Of a stretch of 64,000 bases of DNA, positions 29,035 to 40,336 are shown piece after piece. Both the position numbers and the translations under genes were made by a program. The notes beneath the pieces were generated by a model that made no database searches, had not been told where the DNA came from, and worked only from the letters and a program-made list of their open reading frames with translations. This stretch comes from Mesotaenium endlicherianum (lineage: Eukaryota; Streptophyta; Zygnematophyceae; Zygnematales; Mesotaeniaceae), in contig WELA01002119.1 in NCBI GenBank assembly GCA_009602735.1, positions 315,874 through 379,873 on the forward strand, in the 5' to 3' direction. Numbering within the stretch: position 1 is the stretch's first letter; the number at the start of each line of letters is the position of its first letter.

Positions 29035-30513
29035 ATGGTAAGGACAAGGTCTCAAACTAGCAACTCCCGAGACATGGAGAACCAGGATAACGAGAATGTC
29101 GAAAACCAGGCGGAAAGCCATGTAGCGGGAAACCGTACCTATTCGGAAGCAGTAGCGGATACTGCAGCTAGGGAGGCTGCAGATGAGGCAGCTGCTATTG
29201 CCTCAGTCGCAGCTCAGCAAGCTGAGGAGGAGATAGCCAGACTAGAAGCTGAACAAGTAGCAAAGGCCGCTGAAGATATACAAAGGAGGGAAGGACAGCC
29301 AGCTGACGAGCGCACTGTTGAAGAACTTATGGCATCAAGGGCCAATGTTCTGAACCCACCTCCTGCCGTACAACTCAATGTACCCCTAGGTCAAATACGT
29401 GACCGGCTGAATGCGGCAGGAATTGCTGCTGCAGGAGCAAGAGGGATTGTTGAGGACACTACTCAGCGAGTAGATGCCAATGCTGCTGCTGCATTTGCTA
29501 ATCTACCACCCCAAAATGTAGACTTGGGAGCATTGTTCGTTCAGATGCAGTCGCAAATGGCGACCATGTATCAGTCCCAGCAGGAGGACAAAAGAATCAT
29601 AATGTCCCTACTCCGGGACAGAGACCAACTGGGGTCTCACACCACTAGTGGTGGTGGCCGAGGGCCTAGTAAGCCCAAGCCGAAACCTCCCCAGGACTAT
29701 GATCCTGAGGGAAACAGAAAATATTACCTGATCAAGTTTCTCGCGGATGTTGAGCAGTGGCTGGAGAACTACCCAGAACTGCAAGATTACGAGAAGGTCA
29801 GGCACACCGGTGCGCTACTGAAAGGCAGTGCCGCAGACTGGTGGCTTTACTGGAAGGAAGAGCGTAAGGCTCGGCAACTCGGTGACCCTACGTGGGTAGA
29901 GTTTGTCGAGAAGTTGCATGAGAAGTTTGATGTCATCAACCAGCAGGAGAAAGCTATCTATGCGATGATCTCCCTGACACTGAAGCAGACCACTTCAGTT
30001 GCTGAGTTTGCTCAAAAGTTCCAAGAGAACATGATGAAGCAGCCTGATTTGCCAGAACGGTATAGGATAGCATACTTCAGGTATGGCTTGAAATCCGAGG
30101 TCTCTGGTCATTTTGCTGAGAAAAAGTATGAGAAACTGGCTGACTTGATCCAGGATGCTGACGCCTGGGATCAGCAGCAGTTCAATCACAAGCGCCAGAG
30201 TAACGCTTTGGTGTCTAAGATTGTCAAAAAGCCCCACGGTTCCTACAATGCAGTTGAAGGAGACCAGGCTGAGGATAATCAGGGTGATGAATATGAGTAT
30301 GAGTACAATGCTATTCAGTCTAGAGGTAGAGGTGGTCCCTCTCGAGGTGGCTATGGAAGGGGTGGTGGTAGGACTAAGCCGAGACCAGCCTCAGCAAAAT
30401 CTACTTGCTACCATTGTCAGCAGAAAGGCCACTACAGAGAACAGTGTCCGGTCAAGCACCTGCCTAAGGTCGAGAGAAAAGACCAGCCTTTAAAAGACAG
30501 CAACAGTCAGTAA
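29035..30513 (+). CDS. gag: Gag of copy C
   Basis: 492 residues, nearly identical to Gag of copy B, with the Gag core and the single CCHC knuckle. Here the knuckle has the standard Gly ([10 protein letters not shown]). The TAA at 30511-30513 lies inside the hairpin of the frameshift signal. The open frame and lack of damage suggest this copy inserted recently relative to the host element it broke. Confidence 0.95.
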   Translation: MVRTRSQTSNSRDMENQDNENVENQAESHVAGNRTYSEAVADTAAREAADEAAAIASVAAQQAEEEIARLEAEQVAKAAEDIQRREGQPADERTVEELMASRANVLNPPPAVQLNVPLGQIRDRLNAAGIAAAGARGIVEDTTQRVDANAAAAFANLPPQNVDLGALFVQMQSQMATMYQSQQEDKRIIMSLLRDRDQLGSHTTSGGGRGPSKPKPKPPQDYDPEGNRKYYLIKFLADVEQWLENYPELQDYEKVRHTGALLKGSAADWWLYWKEERKARQLGDPTWVEFVEKLHEKFDVINQQEKAIYAMISLTLKQTTSVAEFAQKFQENMMKQPDLPERYRIAYFRYGLKSEVSGHFAEKKYEKLADLIQDADAWDQQQFNHKRQSNALVSKIVKKPHGSYNAVEGDQAEDNQGDEYEYEYNAIQSRGRGGPSRGGYGRGGGRTKPRPASAKSTCYHCQQKGHYREQCPVKHLPKVERKDQPLKDSNSQ

Positions 30514-30529
30514 TCCAGTCTACTGACTG
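30489..30529 (+). promoter_or_regulatory. −1 frameshift signal of copy C
   Basis: Heptamer TTTAAAA 30489-30495, spacer of 8, stem CAGTCAGTA 30504-30512 with TACTGACTG 30521-30529. It is identical to copy B. Confidence 0.8.
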
Positions 30530-30581
30530 TGAGGATGCTAGAGATAGTGAGTCGTCACTAGCTGCCCTCGTAGCAGGTATT

Positions 30582-33500
30582 ATGGGTCCTGCTGAACTGG
30601 ATTCACTATGCATGCCTGACAAACAGATAAAGGAGACCATCAGTAATATAGACGTCCAGAGAGTGCACACTCTGGATGCTCTTGTTCCACCTGATGTCCA
30701 ACATTTCTTTGCTACGTCAGGAGAACAATGCGAAAGTCAGGAAAAGACAGTCCCCCCTATCCTACTGCATTGCATGATTGCAGGTAGGAAGGTGAGGGCA
30801 TTTGTTGACGGAGGGGCGTCACATACTTTTATCCACAAGGACTTAGTTAAGCGGCTAAGGCTGCCTACTGTCACCCAAGGGAATAGAAAAATATTCCTTG
30901 GAGATGCCTCAAGTATCCCGGGAGGAGTTATAACCAAGCCTATTGAGGTCCAGTTAGGTTCTGGCATTGCAGTTCTAACTGAAACGCTTACATTTGAGGT
31001 ACTCAACACTGGCTTTTATGATCTCGTGCTAGGCAGGTCCTGGCTTAATAGACATCAAGCTGAAGTGTGTTGGAGCAGAGGTACAGTTAAAGTGAGAGGA
31101 GCCAGTGATGGGCAGACTGACTTGGCACCCACCAGTGCTCTTCCTCTTGTCCTGTGTGGATGGCAAATGAAGGAAAAGAAGAGGCTTCCAGAAGGATGCA
31201 AGTTGCTGAATGCAATGGAGTTCGTCAAAAGCTGGAACCAGAAGGAAGACAGAATGTTCTGTCTGCTGCTAAGAGAGGTACCCCCTCAACCTGAAGAAGT
31301 GGTTGAGAAAAAGGTACGGCCTCCGGAGCACCCTATTGCTGCAAGCATTGTTGCTCAGTACACGGATGTGTTTAATATGCCTCCAGGACTACCGCCTAAG
31401 CGGGAAGTAGATCATAGGATTGATTTATTACTTGGTAGTCAGCCACCCTGGCAACGCACGTATGGCTTGTTTTATTTGGAGAGTGAGGAGTTAAAAACAC
31501 AGATTGCAGAGCTGGAGGAAAATGGTTACATTTGTCCCAGTAAATCACCGTACGGCGCACCTATCCTATTTGTTAAGAAAAAGGATGGCAGTATGCGAAT
31601 GTGTGTGGATTACAGAGCCCTGAACAGAATTACAGTAAAGAACAAGTATGCTTTACCCAGAATCGAGGACTTGCTTGATACCCTGTCTGGTGCTAAGGTG
31701 TTCAGTAAGATAGATCTCAAGAGTGGTTATCATCAAATCAGAATTGCTGAGGGAGACGAACACAAGACTGCCTTCCGCACACGTTATGGACACTATGAGT
31801 TCAACGTGATGCCATTTGGACTGACTAATGCTCCTGCTACCTTTATGGGTGCTATGAATGACATTTTCAGACCTTATTTGGATAAGTTTGTGCAAGTTTT
31901 CCTGGATGATATTTTAATTTTCTCTAAAGATGAAGCTCAGCACACTGAACACTTCAAAATAGTCCTGGACACTCTGCGAAAAAATCACTTATATGCTAAA
32001 ATGAGCAAGTGTGATTTCTTTAAGGAAAGTATTGAATTCTTAGGCCACGTTGTCAGTAAAGAGGGCATCAGTGTGGATCCTAAGAAAGTCCAGACCATAA
32101 GGGACTGGCCAGTACCACAGTCTGTCTCTCAAGTTAGATCCTTCCGCGGGTTGGCTGACTACTATAGGAGATTTATTGAGAATTATTCCACAAAGGCCAG
32201 TAAACTGACTGACCTTACTAAGAAAGACATCGGGTATGTGTGGGGGGAAGAGCAGCAGGCTGCCTTCCAGACCCTTAAAGATGCCCTTTGTTCTGCCCCA
32301 GTGCTAGCCGTGTATGACCCCAGCAAACCGGTGCAGGTGGTTACTGATGCCTCTGATTTTGCCATGGGTGCTATTTTGTTGCAGCCTGCTGACAAAACCA
32401 CAAAGGATGGTAAGGTACGGCAGGAGTGGCATCCTGTGTTGTATGAGTCTATGAAATTTAATCCAGCGGAGATTAATTACTCAGTGCATGATAAAGAGCT
32501 GCTAGCCATCATTCATGTGCTCAAACAGTGGAGAGCATACTTACATGGTAAAGCTTTTAAGGTGATTACAGATCATCTAGCTCTGACCCACTTTCAGAAG
32601 AAGTCCAAGCTGTCGAGGAGGGAGAACCGCTGGAGCCAGATGCTGGAGCAGTTCCAAGTCCAGATCGACTACAAACCAGGGAAGTTGAATCCTGCTGATG
32701 CACTCTCTAGAAGACCTGACTTGCAAGAAAGGAACTTTAGTCAGCATGCTGTAGATAAAGTCCTGTGTGCACTCACTTCACTAAAGGTGAAAAAGTCCTT
32801 CCTTGAACAACTTAGGAAAGCCTACCTTTATGACCCAACATTTGAGCCCAGCCCCACTACTGGTATGTGTCGTGCTACCGCATTCGGGTATAAGCTCAAG
32901 GGAGGAATCTGGGTGTCTGAAACCACTTCAAGCAGGCTGAAGCTGGTCATTCCTAATAACTTGGAAATAAGGTCTCTCTTACTGAGTCAAGCTCATGACA
33001 TTCTCCNTTCTCCTGGGTGGACATTTAGGGCAGGCCAAAACTGTTGGCAAACTGGCAAAACATTATCTTTGGGAGGGGTTACCCCGGGAGGTCTTGAAAT
33101 ATGTCAAGTCCTGTGACCAGTGTCAGAGAAATAAGTCTCGGCACACACCACCCGGAGGTCTCTTGCAACCACTACCCATCCCAGCTGGACGCTGGGAAAC
33201 TATATACTTGGACTGGGTGGTCACACTGCCACGAACTGCTAATGGGCATGATTCGATATTGGTAGTCGTGGATAAACTGACAAAAATGGTCATTTTCATC
33301 CCCACAACCGTCAAAGTCACTGCACTCGAAACAGCGAGACAGTTTTACAACCATGTCGTCTGCCAACATGGGCTACCTTCTAATATCATCTCAGACAGAG
33401 ACTCAAAATTCACCTCTAATCTCTGGAAAGCTTTAATGGGGTTAATAGGAGTCAAACAGCTGCTCAGCACAGCAAACCACCCTCAGACTGATGGGCAGAC

Positions 33501-34197
33501 TGAAAGAACTAATCGAGTTCTGCAGGAGGTGCTGAGAGCATATATTAACCAAAAACAAGATAATTGGGATGACCTGTTGCCTCAAATGCAGTTTGCGGTC
33601 AACAGTGCGGTGCACGCGTCAACGGGCAAGACTCCTTTTGAACTCAGCCTGGGTAGAGTTCCTAAGTCTCCTTTAGATGTGCTAGGGGAATCTTTAACTC
33701 ACCCTGAAGGGATTGACAACCCGGTCTCCCTCCAGTTAACTCAGGAGTTTGCTGACACCCTGTCAGAAGTCCAACGAAACTTGCACAAGGCCCAAGAAAA
33801 CCAACAAAAATACGCTAATCAACACCGTCGGGAACTGACATTTTCCAAGGGGGATTTAGTCAAACTGCATTCTCAGCACCTGTACCTCCCTGGTGTGGTC
33901 AAGAAAAAGCTTGGCCCTGTCCGGGTCGGTCCATATTCGGTGGTACGTCGTATCGGTCAGAATGCTTACAAACTAAACATGTCAGCTGAATACAAGGGTC
34001 ACCCGGTCCTTAATGTCTCCTTCCTGGAACCATACATCAAAGGTGATACACTGTTCACAAGTCGGTTACCTGTCCAACCGGGACCGGTCCCCGCTGTCCG
34101 AGACGGCGACCCTGAGGAATATGAGGTCGATGAGATTTTAGACGCTCGCTCGGTCCGTCGATCGTCTAAATATGTCATGAAATACATCATTCGATAG
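30582..34197 (+). pseudogene. pol: Pol of copy C, chromodomain truncated
   Basis: Protease, RT, RNase H, integrase zinc finger and core are present as in copy B. The frame appears to shift at 33007, but there TTCTCC stands on both sides of a single N. Dropping the N and one TTCTCC restores the copy B reading, so the shift is probably artificial. The real lesion is TAG at 34195-34197, where B has the conserved Trp of the chromodomain (IRWKGYD). The rest of the chromodomain, to about 34305, remains readable downstream. The protein would be catalytically complete but without a chromodomain. Confidence 0.85.
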
Positions 34198-34353
34198 AAG
34201 GGTTACGATGCCTCTGGGGACACTTGGGAGTTTAAGGACCACTTGACCAATGCCACAGGGGCGTTGACACGGTTCCACCTTCGGGCCGCTGGAGTCCCTT
34301 CATAACTGTCATTTCAGTTGACACGGGAAGGTGACAGGCGGTCCTGTCTCCAT

Positions 34354-34367
34354 TTAAGTTGGAGGGG
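34354..34367 (+). promoter_or_regulatory. second polypurine-tract-like copy after pol (copy C)
   Basis: TTAAGTTGGAGGGG in the same position as in A and B. Confidence 0.55.
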
Positions 34368-34664
34368 AAAATATATGACAGTTAGTGAGCGAGAGCGATA
34401 AAGGGACAGTTACGTGAATCCTAAATGTCAGCATAGTGACAGAGGGGACAGCCTGGCCCACATAAAGCACCTTGAGCTGAAGGAAAAAGGGCCTCGCACA
34501 ACACTACATCACTTAACTCACCCTACAACACAATCATACGTTAATGTTTAGCGCATCGCAACTACGTCAACTTTTAGTAATCATCTTGTAAGGTAAACAG
34601 CATCGAATCCACTATACTAATACTAACATACTTCCCGCAATTTCTATGACAAAGGCACATACCC

Positions 34665-34694
34665 TACTAACTTGTGCCCTGGTTACATGCACAG
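34665..34694 (+). promoter_or_regulatory. branch point and 3' splice site before ORF3 (copy C)
   Basis: TACTAAC 34665-34671, then ACAG ending at 34694, then G and ATG 34696. It matches 9384-9413. Confidence 0.5.
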
Positions 34695-34695
34695 G

Positions 34696-36399
34696 ATGGC
34701 GCCCACCACACAAAAGGAGGACAGAAAGCGCAAGGCAGAAGAAGCCAGGAGGACAATGGAGCAATACCAGAAGGAGCTGGCGGCGACGTCCCTCACCAGG
34801 AGAGAACAAGAAAGGGTCCGCAAGCAACAAGAGGCGGCAGAAGAGGCACANAAACAAGAGGCGACAGAAGAGGCACAGAGGAAGAAGGATCAGGAAGCGG
34901 AAAACCTCAGGAAAGCTGAGGAGGCGAGACAGAAGAAACAACAAGAAGAAGCGGCAGCGGCAGAGGAGGAGAAAAGGAAAAAGATTGAAGCAGACAGACA
35001 GAAGAGCTTGGCCACTTACAGGTATACTGTGGTGGGTGGTCAAAACTTCAATAACCTGAAGGAGGCATTGCTGGCAGCCCTGGAGATCAACAGGCTGGAA
35101 CAGATAACACTGCTACAGAGGGAAGGAGCTGCAGCACTGGATAGGTACATCGAGACACACATTGGTGTGGTCCTCTACGAGGATTATGCCAAGATGGTGG
35201 GCTATACAGCGGAGCAGGCTCGGTATCTCGCACATGATTCAGAGGACAAGCCGGTCCCCATACCGGGAATAGTGGGAGATCAGAGACTCATCCGGATGGT
35301 GAGCATGCGGCCCGATAGCTTTAAGGATACGGTATTCTACCTCACACTCCTGCCAGCTTACAATGAAGTTGAGAGAAGGAGCTGGGAGTACTTGGCCAGG
35401 GAAGCAGGACAGCAGATGTTCTCTCCCCACTGGTTCCCGTGTAAACTGAGGAAGGCTGAGCACGGACCCCAGTACTACCAGCAGCCAACAGACTGGAGGT
35501 GGATGACCGTCACAAATAAGAAGCAGGAGTGTGACCGAGCCCAACCGGATGACTTCCACTATGGCCTAGACGGCTATCTCATCCTACCACCTCATTTTGC
35601 CCCTTGGGATCCCAGGCTGAATGGATGCCTGAGCAATATGAATGCAGAGACCAAAGAGCATAGGAGGAGGGGAAGAGACTACTTCTCTAAGGGAAAGCAT
35701 GCCTTTGTCAAATGGGCAAAGAATGCAGGCCGGATAGATATCAGCAGGCTGAAGGCCAAGCAACCTCCAGCGCGCCCTAAGAAAGGGAGGTCGGTAGACT
35801 ACTCCATGTCTACTAGGGAGCAGGACGACTTAGTGGACGAGACCCCTACTCTCTCCGAGGAGGAGGATGAGGAGGATGAGGAAGAAGAACAAGGCAGAGG
35901 AGAAGCATCAGCAGCAGGTACTTAAGATACCCCGGGGCAGACAGGGGCGCTCCCTAAAGAACCACGATCAGGTATTTGGAATGTGATCCCCGTTATGGCG
36001 ACAACTGGACCCCGCGCTCGCTCCCCCAGCCCACCTGCCCAAGCAGGGGAAGAAGCTGATCTGACTGTACTGGGCAGCAGACACAGGCAGAAATCCTCAG
36101 AGGACAGGGGTGCCAGAAGAGGGACACGCGGGTGGGCCAGAGGTATGCCGGCCTCCCCCTCCGCTCAAGGGCATGTACCTCTAGCCAATGTATTTCAACA
36201 TCCTACTGGAATGCCTGTCTATGTGGGGATCAACACCCAAGTGGTTGAAGAACAGGCTACCATCCTTCGTTCTCCTCGAGGCCCAACTTTAGAGCAAACA
36301 GGGTTCTTTAGAAGGCCAGCTGACAGACCTAGAGGGCTGTCCAGATCTAGGTCCAGATCTCCGTCTCCTGACCCTGAAGCCCCAGGAACAACCCCTTAA
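34696..36399 (+). pseudogene. ORF3 of copy C, split by a stop after the acidic stretch
   Basis: Same protein as 9415-11091. The coiled-coil part contains a single N at 34851 with a near-duplicate of about 25 bases around it, probably an assembly join. The central domain is intact. TAA at 35923-35925 ends it right after GEASAAGT, at the very codon where copy A has TAG. The RS-rich tail is open again to TAA 36397-36399. As it stands the product would be the coiled coil, central domain and acidic stretch without the RS tail. Confidence 0.85.
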
Positions 36400-36512
36400 G
36401 GTGACACGCTGAAGAGGCAGTCAGTAAGGGAGGTTGGTCAGGGTCAGTTTTTTTATTTAAGGCTTTGGCAGTTTAATGTTGTCGAGGCGACAACAAGTTA
36501 AGTTGGAGGGAT

Positions 36513-37232
36513 TGTAATGAATCAGTATATTAGTGGATATAATATTCATTTAAATATAATAGTTAATTAAGTTCAGCCTGCTGAACTTTAGTTAATAGTC
36601 AGTCTGCTGGACTTTACATAATTATCAGTTTAATGACTCAGCCGGAAGCAGCAGGCTGAAGTCCATATAAGTCAGCTTGCTGACCCATTCTTTGACAGCC
36701 AGCTGACTTCCGTACTCGGTAGCAGCGAACTGCCTTGACTTACACCTAAGTACGATATGCTAGATGAATGGCCAGATGACATCCCTATGATGGATGGCTA
36801 TTCGGGATGATGGGAGATGGCGGTGGATTTGGTTAACCGAGGTCCTACCAACGTGGTTAACTCCCGGGTAGGCGGTGCCATCGCACTGACCGTTGAACAG
36901 TAAACTCATTCCATGTACATATGCTAGGCATTGCTCTCGGGTTCGGCATTCGAAAACGAGGCCAACTCTCCTGTACAGCTTACTGTGAGAGATCTGAATC
37001 CAAGGCGAGAAGCCATTGATACGCACTGTCTTCTAACCTTGCTTATGTATGAGTTTACTGATTTGCATTATTGATGCTAGTTTACTCGCATTTGACTTAC
37101 GAGTATTATTCACTGCTAGTGTATTGTCCTTTGCCGTTTAACCAGTTAACGGAAATTGCCATAAACATTACTTGTTGATATAAAGATCTTTATTAATTGT
37201 TAATCGCTTATTTGGTAAGTCGATTCATTTCA
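36513..37232 (+). repeat. 3' LTR of copy C
   Basis: 720 bp, preceded by AAGTTGGAGGGAT and followed by the target duplicate GCTGT. Confidence 0.95.
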
Positions 37233-37694
37233 GCTGTGAAGACTGAGGCCATTTACAAGATACCTGCACCTGGGAATGTGTCTAATCTGAAAGCCCTATT
37301 AGGGCTAAGCGAATACTATCCTAAGTTTGTGAAGGATTATAGCAGAGTTGCTAAACCCCTGACGGAACTCCTGAATAAGGATGTACCTTTTGTGTGGACA
37401 GAAGCTCAGGAGAAAGCCATGAACGAGCTTAAGGAGCGGCTGGTAACAGCCCCAGTCTTGCAAACGCCTGACTACTCCAAGCCGTTCAATCTGCACACTG
37501 ACTGGAGTCGTGTGGAAATTGGCGCAGTACTCACTCAGGCCGCAAGCCCTAGAGAGGAGTATGTCATTGCCTATGCCTCACGCTCTAAAAATCGAGCGGA
37601 GAGCAACTACTCGTCCTATGAAGGAGAGTTGCTGGCAGTGGTTTGGGCGATCACACATTTCAGAGAGTATCTGTGGGAAGACCCTTCATACTGA
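37233..37694 (+). pseudogene. RT thumb and RNase H of the methyltransferase element (resumed)
   Basis: The reading continues from 28286 once copy C and one GCTGT are removed. It shows the connection motif NVSNLKALLGLSEYYPKFVKDYS, then RNase H motifs NLHTDWS and YEGELLAVVWAI. The frame ends at 37694. The last RNase H motif (LITDHSPLLWL) is in another phase from 37643 on, next to a TGATCACTGATCAC duplication that likely caused the shift. Confidence 0.85.
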
Positions 37695-39451
37695 TCACTG
37701 ATCACTCACCATTACTATGGCTGATGAAGAATGGAGACCTCGCTGGTAAGTTGGCTCGCTGGGCTCTTAAGCTGCAAGAGTACCAAATGACGGTGGTGCA
37801 CAGAGCAGGAGTGCTCAACAACGACGCCGACGGACTCAGCAGGAACCCAGACCCATCTTTAGACGACAGAACAGGAGCCCGAGAGGATGAAGACCCGAGC
37901 AGCCCAGCAGAGTTGGTGGCTTGCCTAGCCGAAATGGCTGGAATAGTAGCATCAGGTGAAGCTGAGCCTCTACCCCTGTTCAGTCCAAAGATTTGGAAAG
38001 ATCAAGCTACTATGCACTGGCTGAAGACGAGAACTCACTTGGAAGGACTATCAGTGAAGGAGATGGACCAGGTAAACCATCGAGCTAAAAGGTTTTGCTG
38101 GAAATGCAACAACCTCTTCAAAATTGAAAAAACTGGTCAGGAGAAGTTAGTGCCAAGACCCATCAAGAGACGAGCCCTTGTGCAGGAAATGCACGAGAAC
38201 ACTGGACACTATGGTGTCAAGAAGGCGTATAGTCTTTTGGAGCTGTCTTACTGGTGGAGGGGCATGAAGCAGCAGTGTGAAGATGTGATCAAGGCCTGCC
38301 AAAGCTGTGACCGCGTCAAGGCCGGTTTTACACAGCAACATCCACACTTGCAACCTTTGCCAATCATGGGCCTAGGCTACCGCTGGAGCTGCGATCTTGC
38401 AGGTGAGCTACCGCTGTGTAAACGAGGTAACAAGTATATCATGGTCATGATTGAGCATTTCTCTAAGTGGATAGAGGTTGTCCCTCTGACTGCTAAGGAG
38501 AGTCTAGGAAACGCGGAAGCGTTCCTCAATGGTGTGATTGTGCGTCATGGAGCTCCAGCAGAAGTGCTGACAGACGAAGGGTTTGAGTTCCAAGGGTCTT
38601 TTCAGAAACTCTTGGACAGATGCTTCATCGATCATCGCACTACGTCTAGAGATCATCCGCAAGCAGATGGTCTGGCAGAAAGGATGGTGCATACCATTAA
38701 GTCTGCTTTGCGTAAGTTTTGCCTTGAGCATGACAAGCGTGACTGGGATCTAGCCCTGCCATGGCTGGTTATGGGTTACAGATTTAGCAAGCAGGCTGCC
38801 TTGGCAAATTACTCGCCATATCAGATACTGTTTGGCAGAAGTCCAGTAGTGCCCAGCAGCATCAAGCAGGAGATTGAACAGGTGAAAGACCTGGACAGCC
38901 CTGATGAATTGTTAAAAGTGATGGTGCGCCGTAAGGCGTTATTTGAGCGCATGATGCCGACTGCACTAGACAATCTGAAAATTGTACAGAAAAGAGATAC
39001 GCAACGTTACGCCGGGACGCGAGACGGGAGCTACTGCCTGCAGATGATGCAGATTCAAGAAGGAGATTCTGTCTACCGCAAGCGCCAGACCAAGACCACC
39101 ATCGACACCAGTTCAGGTGCTGTGATCTTGCGCGTGAAACATGCGTTTGACAATGGTGTGTTTAAACTGAAAGGTTTTGATGGTAAAACCATGAGAGACC
39201 ACGTGCAGAATTGCTCGCTATGCCATTTGCCGAATATTGATCCCACAGTTAGGGTTGTGCCCGAGGAATTGGTGCCAGCCACGCCTTGTGCCAGCTGCAA
39301 AGTGCTGGACGATCAGGAAGCAATGGTAACTTGCGATAAGTGTGGTGCCCGTTGGCACACTTTTTGCATTGGCGAGGAAGAAATTATTGCAGGACGATGG
39401 GAATATCCTAATTGCCTTCCTAAAGCCCCTAGCCGCAGGGCTGGAAAATAA
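37695..39451 (+). CDS. RNase H end, integrase and PHD-like finger of the methyltransferase element
   Basis: The frame is open from 37643 to TAA 39449-39451. After the RNase H end and the linker (VLNNDADGLSRNP) come the integrase zinc finger (HENTGHYGVKKAY ... CQSCDRVK) and the core DDE: Asp in WSCDLAGEL, Asp in VLTDEGFEFQG, Glu in DGLAERMVH. Where chromoviruses have a chromodomain, this protein ends with a PHD-finger pattern: CASC, CDKC, HTFC and WEYPNC. The seventh ligand is Tyr rather than Cys (TAT for TGT), so the second zinc site may be damaged. PHD fingers read histone H3 tails, so a targeting role is plausible. Confidence 0.8.
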
Positions 39452-39487
39452 CAGCTTTCAGCAAAAAAGGCAGGGACGCCTCAGCTG

Positions 39488-39498
39488 AAAGGGAGGGG
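39488..39498 (+). promoter_or_regulatory. polypurine tract of the methyltransferase element
   Basis: AAAGGGAGGGG is followed by TGTAAGAGG, a plausible 3' LTR start. It lies 37 bases after the pol stop. Confidence 0.55.
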
Positions 39499-39581
39499 TG
39501 TAAGAGGAATTAAGGCAAGGCAAGTATTTTTAAATTTTCTGCTAAAGTCTTAGGATAAGCAAATGGTGAGAGCTGGGTGAC

Positions 39582-40302
39582 TGTAATGAATCAGTATATT
39601 AGTTGACATAATATTCATTTAAATAATATAGTTAAAGAAGTTCAGCCTGCTGAACTCTAGTTAATGATCAGTCTGCTCGACTTTATATTTAATATCAGTT
39701 TAATGACTCGGCCAGAAGTAGCAGGCTGATGTCACCTTAAGTCAGCTTGCTGACACATTCTTTGACAGCCAGCTGACTTCCGTACTCGGTAGCAGCGAAC
39801 TGCCTCGATATGCATCTAAGTGTGGTATGCTAGATGAATGGCCAGATGACATCCCTATGATGGATGGCAATTCGGGATGATGGGAGATGGCGGTGGATTT
39901 GGTTAACCGAGGTCCTACCAACGTGGTTAACTCCCGGGTAGGCGGTGCCATCGCACTGACCGTTGAACAGTAAACTCATTCCATGTACATATGCTAGGCA
40001 TTGCTCTCGAGTTCGGCATTCGAAAACGAGGCCAACTCTCTTGTACAGCTTACTGAGAGAGATCTGAATCCAAGGCGAGCAGCCATTGATGCGCACTGTC
40101 TTCTAACCTTGCTTATGTATGAGTTTACTGATTTGCATTATTGATGCTAGTTTACTCGCATTTGACTTACGAGTATTATTCACTGTTAGTGTGCTGTCCT
40201 TTGCGGTTTAACCAGTTAACGGAAAATACCATAAAGATTACTTGCTGATATAAAGATCTTTATTAATTGTTAATCGCCTATTTGGTAAGTCAATTCAGTT
40301 TA
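39582..40302 (+). repeat. 5' LTR of copy D
   Basis: Starts TGTAATG and ends TTCAGTTTA, so the terminal CA is mutated to TA. It is followed by G and the primer site TGGTATCGGAGC (40304-40315). Confidence 0.9.
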
Positions 40303-40336
40303 GTGGTATCGGAGCAGTTATCACAGTCTTTTTTGT

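Larger units (their letters stand above)
28287..37232 (+). mobile_element. Ty3/gypsy chromovirus, copy C (full length, nested)
   Basis: An 8946-bp element of the A-D family with GCTGT on both sides (28282-28286 and 37233-37237), sitting inside the RT of the methyltransferase element. Gag, frameshift signal, primer site and most of pol are intact. The true lesions are a TGG-to-TAG change in the chromodomain (34195-34197) and TAA within ORF3 (35923-35925). The apparent breaks at 33007 and 34851 coincide with single Ns and look like assembly joins. Confidence 0.95.
21787..39581 (+). mobile_element. gypsy-type element carrying a cytosine methyltransferase
   Basis: Coding order: Gag (two zinc knuckles), aspartic protease, C5-cytosine methyltransferase plus a long tail, reverse transcriptase, RNase H, integrase, PHD-like finger. 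Copy C (28287-37232) interrupts it inside RT; removing C and one GCTGT joins the reading. A polypurine tract (AAAGGGAGGGG, 39488-39498) precedes TGTAAGAGG, the likely start of the 3' LTR. That LTR was then broken by copy D (39582-47923) and element E (47971-54665). Its remnants are 47929-47970 and part of 54666-54918. Several frames are broken, so the copy is dead. The element itself lies within the Harbinger transposon. Confidence 0.85.
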
